Shown: positions 1-12,500 of the stretch, piece by piece
Layout: each line of letters starts with the position of its first letter
How positions within the stretch are numbered: position 1 is the first letter of the stretch
Origin: Anadara kagoshimensis
Lineage: Eukaryota > Mollusca > Bivalvia > Arcoida > Arcidae
Assembly: GCA_021292105.1 (NCBI GenBank)
Contig: CM037860.1
Span: 9,814,698 to 9,878,697, forward strand
Direction: 5' to 3'
Length of the DNA stretch: 64,000 nt
The notes under the pieces: model-generated
What the model saw: the letters and a program-made list of their open reading frames with translations, nothing else
Told to the model about the DNA's origin: nothing
Databases searched by the model: none
Position numbers and translations under genes: made by a program

Positions 1-832
1 CTGTGGCATACAGCAGTTTTAGACTAAGCTCAATTGGTAGAGCACTTGGCTATATTTGATCTCTTGTCAAACATTACTTTTTTACCCACCATGTTACACT
101 CATAAAACTATATGACATAAATGAAACTTTGAAAATTTAAATACTGTTAACTTGAATCAGTCAATGTCGTATTTAGGTGCCAGTGTCTTTTCTCTGTGAG
201 AATAGCTCATTTTAGTTATTCAGGTTTCCCTCACAGTATCTGCAGCTGTGGTTAAGAAAAGTTTAAGATTTAATATTTCTATATCAAATTTAAAGAAAAC
301 ACCAAGTCAACCCTGTTTCAAAATTTGAAGTTTGAAAATTAATTTTGTAACAACTCTGAGGTTGTATTATATATATTGTCCCTGTTGTAACAAAAATTAT
401 TTATAGAAATTTGTAAGTATACAAAAGAGATTTGAAAGGACTTTTGAAAAATTTAAATTTTGTTTTGAAAAGGGTTTTGAATACACACCCTGTTAGAGTA
501 ATTGTTTACCAGATAGAATACAATGATATACTAGTATATTTATCCGGGTTGAATTCAATTTAAACAAAACAAGTTAAAACATGACATTATAGCATTTAAA
601 TACAAATTGAGGTAATCTTTCACCACAGATAATGTCCATTTTATATCCTGAATTATCCTAATAAATAAATTTGCCATGGAATTATTATTTTCCTTTTTTT
701 ATTTATCATTATTAATCAGTATTAAAGTGGAAGTTATAAAGGTTCTATGTGTGCATTTAAGAAAAATATTTATTATTAAAAATTAATGAAACATTGGGAA
801 AAAATAAGGATGATAACAGTATCAATAAAGTT
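1..832. other. AT-rich non-coding DNA, probable intron upstream of the first visible GLIS exon
   Basis: No supportable exon was found. Bases 22-53 resemble a decayed tRNA-type A box (GCTCAATTGGTAGAGCACTTGG) closely like the SINE C head at 48.1 kb, so this is probably a fragment of that family. The rest is featureless AT-rich sequence. Confidence 0.5.
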
Positions 833-940
833 TAGTCCCTTGAGTACTGGGGATATTTCGTCCCTTGAATACTTGGGGGATATTTAGTCCCTTTAATACC
901 GGGAATATTTTTCTCTTGAATACCAGGGGATATGTAGTCC
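833..940. repeat. Short tandem repeat, about 27-bp unit x4
   Basis: Four diverged copies of a unit built on GTCCCTTGAATACTGGGGGA followed by TATTT. The 63-codon reverse-strand reading frame across it is a by-product of the repeat. Confidence 0.75.
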
Positions 941-1652
941 TGATGCTTTTCATCAGGCTCATCTTTTAGAATTGGTAGTCTCAAAACCTGAAAAAAAGAA
1001 AGTACCAGTAGTACATAAGACATTGAGTTATCAAGGGTTTCAGACTACCTCAATTTATTAACTTGGTAATATAATGACATTCATGTTTTAATAAGCCCTT
1101 ATACACAGATGACCATAAAGACATGTTTGACTGTGTTATATATTTATGTGTGTATTACCTTTATATTATTACCTGATCAGAGGTTAGGGTCAGATTTTCC
1201 CCTGTACTTACCTAGGTATTAGCTTCTTTGTTCTTTATTTCAATATTTAAACAAACTCAGATATCTTACATATATTTTGACAAATTTATATTATATGGTT
1301 CTCCTAATCTCAATATTTTTCTTTTTAAATGTTTAACTAGAATTTTTGGCCTTAGACATGATTTTAGTGTTTGGATTGTCCAGATTTAAGAACAATATAC
1401 TCTAGTTTTTATGTCCTATGGTGTGTGTAAACAAAAATGAGTTTCTAATCAGGGTAGATCATACTCTCAAGGCCCTGTAAGGTTATTAACAAGGGTGGCT
1501 ATTTGATGTTGTGTTTTGGTCATTGTCCAAAAGATGATTCAAGCCAAACAAAATTACATATAAGGAGAATTGAAGTATTTTGGTGGCAATTTAATCTTTA
1601 TACAATGGGGTTTTAATATTTCCTGTCATTTGTCACCATCCACCCCACTGCC
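941..1652. other. Non-coding AT-rich DNA
   Basis: I see no gene, conserved motif or recognisable element in this stretch. Confidence 0.5.
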
Positions 1653-1987
1653 ATACACATCCCACAAACCCATATATACAAACCATACCACCCAACATAC
1701 ACAAACATACACATCCCACACCCCCATATACACACGTTACACCACACCACCTAACATGCACATCCCACAACCCCATATACACACGTCACACCACACCACT
1801 CAACATACACATCCCACCACCCCATATACACACACAGCATGTCGTCACGCCACCATACAACATACACATCCCACAGCCCCATATACACACAAAACACCTC
1901 AACATGCCACACCACCCAACATACACATCCCACACCCCCATATACATTCACACCACCTGCCACCACCCAACATACACACACTCTGCC
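1653..1987. repeat. CA-rich minisatellite, about 48-60 bp unit x6
   Basis: Six imperfect copies, each starting near CATACACATCCCACA and continuing with CCCCATATACACAC, ending about 85 bp before the splice acceptor of the first visible GLIS exon. Long Pro/His/Thr-rich reading frames on both strands come from the composition and are not taken as coding. Confidence 0.85.
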
Positions 1988-2072
1988 ACTAATTACAATA
2001 ATAAAGAAATATTGATAATTATGAAGTACATTTTTGTTAAGTCTTATTTTCATATTATTATGGTTATTGTAG

Positions 2073-3568
2073 ATGTTGATAGCCTTGGTCCAATGTGCAT
2101 TGGTATATCACCAAGAGTTGGAGGGGGACACACAGGTAGAGGACACAATATTACTGGACATATGAGTGGTCATAATAATTTGCATGTACCAAATCATCGA
2201 CTAGAAAATGCAACACCAACTCCAAGTGAAGTGTCCAGTATTCGCTCTACCCCACGTCCAGGAGCCCAGACACCAAGACAAGATAGAGTGTCAACACCTT
2301 TCAGCCAAGCAGGAAGTACTGTGGGTAATGACAAGCATGTCTTCTTGGAACCATTTCCTGTTACTAAACAAGAATGGAACCCATACAAGCCAGTTCCGTC
2401 CATCAGCGGAAATACAAACAGTGCATCTATGTCAGGAAGTGAGTCTAACTTTTCGCAAGTTCCCGGAAGTGCTACTTGTTCTCTTTCGCCATACCAAGCC
2501 ATGGAGACATCACCTTCTGGCTCAAATTACACAAGTCCAAGACATTCTGCAGTTAGACCACAGAAACGTGCTTTGTCAATTTCACCGAATGGATCAGATG
2601 GCATGGATTTGTATTCCATTATAAGAACATCTCCTACATCACTTGTTGCTTACATTAATGGCTCTCGTAGTTCATCTACAAGTGTATCTCCACAGCCAGT
2701 GATGCAACCAGGACATTTTGGTCATTTAATAGCACACAGGAGTAATAAATCTGGCGGAAGTCCGTATGGATCTGGAACTGCAAAGCATCGCCATACAAAC
2801 TTTTCTCAGCACACAAATGCCAGTGAATTTATTAAGAGGGAACCTGAGTTTGGATTACATGAAAATTTGTCAGACATATTCCCAGATATTGTTAACAATC
2901 AAGTTGTTGTACAACAGAGTGACATTCCATTTATTGAACAGCGAGCATTTGAGGAGATGAATATGTACAATGAACATGCACAACATGTTAATAACTACGT
3001 ACACAACACAATAACACAACAACAACAAGCACAACAGCCACAAACAGGCATAACTGGAACTATGGCTATGAGGGCACCACCACCATATGACCAGGTCGTA
3101 GGTCAACCTCCTCCTGTCAATCAGACACAACAGATGTTGGGACTAAACAACCAACAACACATGCAGCAACAACAACCATTACAACAACAGCAACAACAGA
3201 ATTACTCACATAATATACCACAACCTCTGTCTCAACGTAACAACAACAATAACAACATGATTAATAACAACAACAACCTCATTAATGATAATAGTTATAC
3301 CAATAACAATCTGATCTGTGAAGACGGAGAATTAGATGAAAACGGAGAAAAACAACATATATGTAGATGGATAGATTGTAATCAACTATTTAAAGAACAG
3401 GATGAACTTGTACGCCATCTCGAGAAAAATCACATCGATCAACGCAAAGGAGAAGATTTTACATGTTTCTGGTCCGGTTGCCAGCGACGATACAAGCCAT
3501 TTAATGCCAGATACAAGTTACTCATTCACATGAGAGTCCATTCTGGAGAAAAGCCAAATAAATGCACG
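2073..3568 (+). CDS. GLIS1/3: GLIS first visible exon: N-terminal region and zinc fingers 1-2
   Basis: The acceptor (TTATTGTAG) splits a GAT codon whose first base comes from an upstream exon not in the window. The donor is ACG|GTAAGT, phase 0. The exon carries the low-complexity N-terminal region, a basic QKR cluster, the PPPY motif, the Gln/Asn runs and fingers 1 and 2. The reading frame stays open upstream into the CA minisatellite, so the acceptor, not an ATG, defines the left edge. Confidence 0.88.
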
Positions 3569-6500
3569 GTAAGTGCCATTGTGTTATAAAACTTAGTTAA
3601 GAGTCAGTTTAGAATTATAGTGGATTTTACAGAATTCTTCTTGTGATAATGTGTCGAGACATCCAATTATGGTTGCTTCTTCAGGGGTCCAAAATCTTTT
3701 TTTGAACTACAAGTATTAGACCAGTACCTGATGAAACCTATTCGTCATCATAACTTAAAATTGCCCCAGATCAATGAATCAAAATGCATACTGTGATACT
3801 TTGTTTCTTAAATATTGGCAAATTGTTACAGTTTCTTGTATCAGTTGCCTTTGCTGGAACAAGTTTTTGCCCAAGAGAAAAGTCTGATGGCATCAGTCTT
3901 TGAACCAGTTAATTTCTGAAGATGGGGTGCTAATGTGAGAGGCAACTCTCTTGAAATTGCAATATATCTTTTAATTAATGTATAATATATCATTATATTG
4001 TAACATGACCATTGTTTTATAGAGAAATGAGAAAAGTTGTCATGGGCAAATAGATAGCAATTTGTATTTTGAGGGGTTTTGCTGAAAAACCATAATTTAA
4101 AAAGTTGCCAAATGACTTGATCGATATCAAATTAAATTTGGACTAATTCAAGTCTTTTTAAGAAACTATTTCAATGACTTAGCCAACATCAGTACAGTTA
4201 CTACAGTACTAAATTTACTTTGTTCTCATTACAAAACCTACATTGTAAAATCAGTCACTAGGTAGTTTCTAGGCTGAACTGTTGCCAAAAAAATCATGGT
4301 AAGAAAGGCAGCATTCTGGACACTATATTACTGTTATACATTATAAATGTTGTAAGCTGTAATTTTGAAGCATGACATGATATAGTGCATTATGTAAGAG
4401 CTACTAAAATTGTAAATCATTTAGTTTCTTAATATTCCTTTTTTGATCGAGATCTAAATATATCTCTTATCAAAGACCTTCCTTTTAGTAAGCGAAGGTT
4501 GAAATCTTATCAAAATGTGATTGCTATATTTAGATTTGAGCTGTTCATGGGTATATTATGGATGCATTCTGAAACATAATTCTATAATCAGCAATACCTC
4601 TAGGGGGTTGTAAAACCGTTTTTTACTTGACTTTTTGAAAATTTTCCAACTTAAGATAAAAGAATGTTGAAATTTTTATTTTTCTGTATTAGTTGTTTAT
4701 TGTTTTCAGAAAACTTATACTATTCTTGAGAGGGCGTTTCATGTGACCTAGTAAACACAAGTACAATAGATATTAATTCTCCTTTCTTTGACATAAACCA
4801 TTTCTTGATAGAGTTTTTAAACACATTTTCACTTCATTAATTAAAGTCAAAAGAATTATAATTTGAATTCGGACAAGATTTTCTGGTTTTCCTCCCGTTT
4901 TTGCCAACTGTCAGTCATTTTGGCTAAAGAAATTCAGATATTTTGGCATTGAACATATATATTGTTAAAGTACTGAAAAAAGTGTGTAGGTTATTAATTT
5001 TTATTTCACTTATTTACATATTTTGTTTCCTATAATTTGTTTAAATAAATTTTGGCATTTATTTGATTATAAGAAAAAATACAGTGTTAAAAAAAACTTG
5101 AAAATTGTGTATAAAATAGTAATAGATTAAAGATATTTTTTAAGTTTAGGTAATATCAATATTGGTAATTCCTATCTGAAAAACAATATTACTCACATGT
5201 TAATTTTTTTAAAGAAAGACCATGTAATCCAACTTGTAAGGGAGGTAACTCTTACATTTGTTATTTTGACATTTGATGTCATTAATCATGTTCAAAATTA
5301 GAATTTTTATTCATCAAGATTTAAACCTTAATTCAAGGAAGTATAGAGCACACACGTCTCAACATGTAGCTTGGATAAATTTTAGGATTTTGAACCACGG
5401 ACATGATCAATTGGCGTGATTAGAAAAATTTTATCAATCGGAAAATTGAAATTGGATTGACGCAATCCTTGTAGCATTTGTACTCTTACTTCATTTTTAT
5501 CTCTACCAAAATCTAAAATTTAATCAAGAAATAGTAAAGGACTTATTTAATGTTTTACATTTTAGAATTTGGAGAATTTTTCTAGCTCACATTACTTTAG
5601 GATGGATATGATTAATTTGACTATGAATGTTATCTGGATTTGAATCTGTCCAAAATTTTATAATAAAAGTGTTTCTTTAATAATTACTTCTTTGTTTAGA
5701 TCTAAGTTATATATTAGATTGCCCTAAAATTGGCATATGTTAAACTTAAAAACATGAGTCAACAAAAAATGTATAAAATAGCTCAATAGATTTGACTGTT
5801 TATAGATTACAGTCTGTCATGTAAATATTTATCAAAAATACGGTGTTACACGTTATATATTATTGAACTATTCTACTGTAAAAATATCATTTATAAAACA
5901 ATACAGTTATTGTATCAATGTCAGAAAACAGTTTCTAAAAAAACGTTTTTGATTTTTTATCTCATGTTCCAAAATTACACGTCATATGTCTGAGTTTATA
6001 TACATATTGATTTATAATCTAAACACATGTCAATTTTATAATATTTATTGATGAAATATGAATTTAAATGGAAATCTAAAATATGCTGACTTTTACCAAT
6101 CTTAATTTGAATGTTTCATGTTTAGTTTGCATTAAATAGTCAAATCTATTTTATTCTTGATGAATTGCCCAACAATTGCTTCCTTATTGAAATGTTGGTG
6201 TTACCCGTCAGTATTACTTACCGGTAATGATTTCCCCAAAAAAATGATGGTATTTAGAGTAAGTTTTGCTTAATGGTTGCCCAACAATTGCATTGAACAG
6301 AAATGAAGTAAAATTAAACAAACTAAATCTGGAACTAGTGTATTGTTAGGAATTACTGTTTATTTTTTCTTATTTTACATATACATATATATACTTTATA
6401 AAACCTGACTGTTTCCAAAATGATGACTCACAATTGTCATTTTAGTAGTTTTTTTTTCTTTTATTTATCCTTATTAAAATCAGAATTACAACATCTCTAG

Positions 6501-9500
6501 CTGACATTATTACTTTCGAGTCTTTGAAGTGTCTATATATAGCCCTGGCTGACACTACTTTCCGAGTCTTTGAAGTTGTCTATATATAGCCCTTGCTGAC
6601 ACTACTTTCCATGTCTTTGAAGTGGTCTATATATAGCGATAGTCAGACCAGGAACTTCTCTTTAGGGATTATTATAGGGATTCACATACAATAATTTAGG
6701 GTTTATCTAGGATTATGATATACTTTTAAATGCAATTCTAAATTTTCTTTATTGTATAAGATTAGGTATATATAGAGTTGTTTTATAAAACTTTCAACAT
6801 TTTTATCTGTACACCACAATTCTAAAACCCATCTGGCATTCGGGAAAAAATAAGGTCTTAGTTAAATGGTCTTCCTACTTTGAATCACTATAGTTTATCA
6901 AGATTGTACCCATTTGTTTTAATCTGTACATTATAACATATGAAGTTTTTGCATATTGCTGCAAAAGAGCAGTTGATTTAAAACCTGTGAAGAGTTATCG
7001 CCCCTGTTTACAGTCAGTGAGTTTGCTTTTGTTTCTAAAATTTAACCTTATTAAAGATGTATTAGCATTTATATTAAGATTCCTTAAGTACTTTAACTGT
7101 AAGATTAGATCAGCAATTTGTTTACTTGTTTATCATTTCAAGGTTTTGTGATTTTCCAGTATCTTAAGATACCCGGTAGCTTGTTGCTTATTGCATTCAA
7201 GATGGACAATATACAAAAAACTTTTGAGCTTGCTTTTCTCTAAAATGAAACTTGCACTGTAACAAAACCATTACTTGTTGTATTTACTTATATTTATAGT
7301 TTGAAGGTTGTGAGAAGGCATTCTCACGTTTAGAAAATTTGAAGATACATTTACGATCACACACAGGAGAACGGCCATATATTTGTCAACATGTAGGATG
7401 TACAAAGGCCTTCAGTAATTCTTCAGACAGAGCTAAACATCAAAGAACTCATCTGGACACTGTAAGTATAAACTGATACAGACTCAGGGGTTCAAAATTC
7501 ACCATGTCCAAGGTCCGGGACCTATTGATTTTACATTGGGACAATTTATATTTTAACTGAAAATGTCTGATGGACCTGTCGTTTTTTACCAGGATCATAC
7601 TGCTCTTTCCTTTTGATAACATAACTCCATATGGCTATGTTGATATTGGACCTTTACAAGTTTATGTTGGACCTGTCAAAAATGGACCTTTCATTACAAA
7701 ACACAATTTTGAATCCCATCCCCGAGACTGCACTACTGTCCATGTGGAAATGTCTAATGTAAATTAGGAGATTTTTTCATTTATTTTATTTTGGAGTAAA
7801 TTCGCTAGAGTATCAAAATGCAAAAATAATTTTGTACCATTTTGATATAATTCACTTCCATTTGCACAGGTCATCATGCAACAACTCAAAAATAAAAGTA
7901 TGTGAATATCTTGCAATGAGGATTTTCACAAAATTTAAATGATGCAAAATTTTTGTGATTTACAGAAAGGGATGGGGGAATTTAAGCACAGAACATAAAG
8001 TCACTGAATTAACCCTGGTTTGACCTTTCTATTTTCCCTCAAAATGTTACAAATCGCAAAAAAACAAAAAAAAATTTAGTCATTATTGACACTAACGTCA
8101 ACAGTATAGTACCGGTATATAAATTGTTGTTGTTTATCAAGTATAATAAACTTTCTTTTTTTGTATAATGAATAAATGCGATCAAATAAAACAGGAAAAT
8201 TAAGTCTGACAGAACTCTTTGTTGTTGAAGGTCAAAAAGTAATAAGGAGATCAGTGTACCTTATGATACTGACATAATTTAAATTGAATGTGTTTACACA
8301 AAGGTTATGAAGTAAATTAAAAATATTTTACACTTAAGTTGTCTAAAATGTATGCAAAAAATTATTATGGTAGGTCAAGGTCATGGGATCCAAGTTTTAA
8401 AACTCTCATGCATGAACATTAAAACTTTGGTTGTCGACCCATCATTGAACAGATAGAGGAAATTATTCATATAACAGCTTTAATAGAACAGTCCTATGAA
8501 ATCCCTAGGTCTTAACGTGGGCTTCAGTGTTCAAGTGATCTTAAGTGCCACAGATTACAGTGCACCTCACTGCATAGGCTTGAATCCTGCTCAGTTTAAT
8601 CCTAGTGTGAGAAAGTTTGTCAGTTTGCAGATGGTTGGGGTACTCCAGTTTCCTCTACTATCCCAGAACTGACTACCTTGATATAAATGTAAGAATCTTG
8701 ACTGAAGTACAAAACACCAATACTCCACTGTACTCTACAAGTCTTAACATGGTTGGTAAATGATCATTTTATAAGTCAACATAACTGTTCAGCTACACAT
8801 CAGTTTCATATGTTTATGAATATTAAAACTGTGTCCTAGCCATAACCTTTACTGATGTGTTTTACTATTAATTCAGTATTCAGTATTTTGTTATATCCTA
8901 ATTAAACATGATTTAGCGATAGCATTAGTTTGAATTAATGATTTAACAAATGGAATCAGTGATAGCACTTATTCATTGATGAAAAAATAAAAATAAACAC
9001 TTTATTTTTGGATATCAATAATTTGATTTAGTGGGATCACTTACCGGTATTCTTTTTTAATGTCATTAATAAAATAAGTGACATCATAAATACTGAATAA
9101 ATAGTAAAACTGCACATCTTAAAATTGCATGCAACCAAAGTATTTCAATTCAATAATGTGAAATTTGACCATTCGCCAAATATTAAAGCAGGTGTCAGCT
9201 TATAATCAGTCGAAGAAGTTTACATCAGGTGTTGTTGTCATGGAAACATTGAAGTAGGTGTTACTGAGCATGACATCATTAACAGGAATAATTCACACAT
9301 TTGTGTGAAACAAATTAATTATTTCTGAAATGAACAAACAAAACAAAGATATGACCAAAAGAAAGGTCGCTCCCTAAATAATTACATTGTTGTATTACAC
9401 GACATTATGGCTAAATTAGTAAATCATTATTATATACCGACATCCTGGTTTTATTTTGGAAATGTTTGCTGTAACATTTCTGTAACCTGTCACTAAGAAA

Positions 9501-12500
9501 CAATAGTACTTGAAGCAGGAGACTGCAAAAAATATTAATTTGTGGGATATTGGTTGTTCCAGGAATGATTGGTCTGTTATCAAAGGTGTTTTGAAAAACC
9601 TTACAAATAAAATAACCCTCACCATCCCATAAAATAAACTGATTAAATAATAATTTAAAAAGTGTTTTTGTAAAACTTTATTGCTGTATGTCAAGAGTTG
9701 TGTAATAGACTTATAGTTGGGTAAGACATTTGTTGCTCGTATTCAAAAGATCGAAATATTCATTTTACAAAGTAAACATTGTTGATTAGTGTTGTGAATA
9801 CAAGTAGTTATAGAGGCTCTTTATAAACTGGTGTTTGTCTTTGTAAAATTAGAATTCTTTCATTCTTCTGCCTGTCTTTATTTACCAACTTTAAATAACT
9901 TTTTACATTAAGTTAGTCTATTTACAATGAAAACAAAAATAAATTTCATACATATATTTAAGACCTTGAATTTGTCACCATTATTTGCCATCAAAGAATA
10001 CACATTAAATACAGAATATCTTGTAATTTCATAGTGACACAGTAAAAACTAGGCCTGACTTCTTATATGACAAAAGAAATACTATGACCTTGACCTACAT
10101 ACCACAAAAAAAATGAAAATTAAAAAAAAAACATTTTGCATGATATATGGTCACATGATGAACATTTGTTCAGAACTTGATCTCATTCCTTCAACATACA
10201 GCTATATTAGAAATATGAAGTTTAACTGATTGTGACTGACAGACAAATTCCTGAACCATGGTTTTGAAGGTTAAAAGTCAACAAAGTTAATAAATAATTA
10301 AATTTTACTGAAAGCTATGTCTGTCAAGAGATCACTTAAGATCTGTCTGTAAAAACTACCCAACTCAATACTGGTAGGTAAAAGTTTATATGCAGGTTCC
10401 CTAAATACAAGGTTAAAGCAGCAGTGTGTGCAACTGTCCTGTGTTTTATAAGCAGTTTTCCTTTATATAAGGTTACAAAACAAATGTCTCAAACTTCCCT
10501 GATCTCGTCTAGCAGGTACTCCTTGTATGAGCTGAGAAAAGCAACATTATTAATATTAGCCTAGCAGGTGCCCCTTATACAAAGGTGATTTTTAAAGGCA
10601 ATATTGACTGTATACAGGTTTATTTATTTGTATCTCAAATTTTAAAAAATGTTTTGTTCTTTCCTTTTATACAGAAGCCTTATGCATGCCAAGTTCCAGG
10701 TTGTAACAAGCGTTATACAGATCCAAGCTCTCTACGCAAACATGTGAAAAATCATACACAGAAAGATCCGCAACAGAAGAAAAAGGTAGGCTTTACTTTA
10801 ATATGATATTTTGTGCTATCTCAGAATGATCTCTGTCAAATAATTTAAAACTTTGTAAGTTCTTTGAAAGGCTTGGTTTTATCCTAAATTTCAGACTTTT
10901 GCCTAATAAAATGTTGACTGAAACATGAAACCTCCTTCCAACCAAACAACTGCCCATCTATCAATACATTCAAATTTATTTTTCATACATGTGAATCAAA
11001 TTTTAGATGTTACCAAGACTCTTTAGAACATTTATCAAACTTGATTGCAAGATTGGCATCAGTAAATTCAGGTTTTGCTGATTTGTTTATCAAAATCTAG
11101 GCCTTTTCTCTTCTTTTTAATATTCATATGATAAACATATACTGTAAATGTGGAAGTTTTCGCTATTTTCGTGAACCTTAGAAAAATGCGAAAATTAAAC
11201 CCCATGAATTAAGATAAGACCTTGTTATCGACACAAGAATAGGTGAAATTGCGAAAATAATTACTCAGGAAATACCAACAATATGGTCTCGCAAAATTTT
11301 CCACTCTCATAAAAACCATGTTTACAGTAATTAATTTGATTTGACAAACTTCTGATGACTGGGCCATTTCTAAGATTCTGATCCCATATTTAATCTGCTG
11401 TATAGGTATAGTGATGTAAATCCTAGTGTTTTATATGCCTCTCTATGGTCATTATCAATACACATATATAATTAATTATTTACACGTTTACTACCTATGT
11501 ATGAGCAGTTTACATACATATAATCATTAATGTTATGATTATTAGCACCTAGTTATGGTTTATGTATTGATCAGCTGGCCTGTAGAAGTCATCAAATCAT
11601 AAATTCACACCACTTATCATCTCCAACCATTGTAAATGATGTTCTGTAAACGAAGAGGGCCTTTAGAACAATTCAATCAAATATAGTCTTAGTCCGACTA
11701 ATCAGCCCACTAAACCACCATTTTAATTTTTGACTTGTTGGTCTGACAGCTTCCATAACTGAATTCTTGAATATCTGGAGAAAATGGCCGAAATGAAAAC
11801 ATGCATCAATAACTTCCAGTATTTCTTTACCTCGCCCTTGCTGGCAACATGAAACACTTCCTAAAAAATTATTCTTCCAATCCATGCTGAAGTTTTAATT
11901 AAAACCTATCGGTAGAAATACACAGTTTTCTAATGTCACTTCAGCTCTTTGTCACTTTCGCATCATGAAGACATTACTAATCTGCATTGACCAATCAGAT
12001 CTCATGTTATCAAAGTTATTGATGCATGTTTTCGTTTCTCGTTTTCGTCAGAAATTTTAAGAATTCAGTAATGGAAGCTTTCAGACCACAAACTACCAAC
12101 AAGTCAAAAATTAAAATGGGGGGTTTAATGGGCTGATTAGTCTGACTCCTATAGTCTGTAACAAAAAGATGAATATATCCTCAAAGACTATGCTCCACTA
12201 AATACATGTATATATATACAAGCATTATATATTTTTATAGACTTTGATCATCTTCACATATAGAATATGGTTTATATACTCATTCCCAATTTTGATTACA
12301 CATGTGGTGGGTGTAGGTAGCTAAACAGGAGGTGCTTACCCCTCCAGAGCACCCACCCTCACTTCCCTGATAGGAGTTCACATATTTAACCTAATTTGCC
12401 AGCTTCAAAGTTTTTACTTTGCTTTGGGATTGTGGTCTGGACATGGAGACATGGATTGGTATGTTTGTTTTTGATTATATCAAATTATTTTTGCAATTGT

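Noticed and set aside
1570-2053. Pro/His/Thr-rich frame on + and Val/Cys-rich frame on -
   Set aside because: Composition artefacts of the CA minisatellite; the GLIS exon starts at its acceptor at 2073.
2208-2624. 138-codon + strand frame inside the GLIS exon
   Set aside because: Shadow frame; the GLIS frame continues into the zinc fingers and matches the splice phases.
2073-10785. Assignment of the zinc fingers to GLI/Ci, ZIC or GLIS2
   Set aside because: The finger 1-2 linker and finger 2 strings ([30 protein letters not shown]) are the GLIS1/GLIS3 type; GLI and ZIC differ clearly in fingers 1 and 2.
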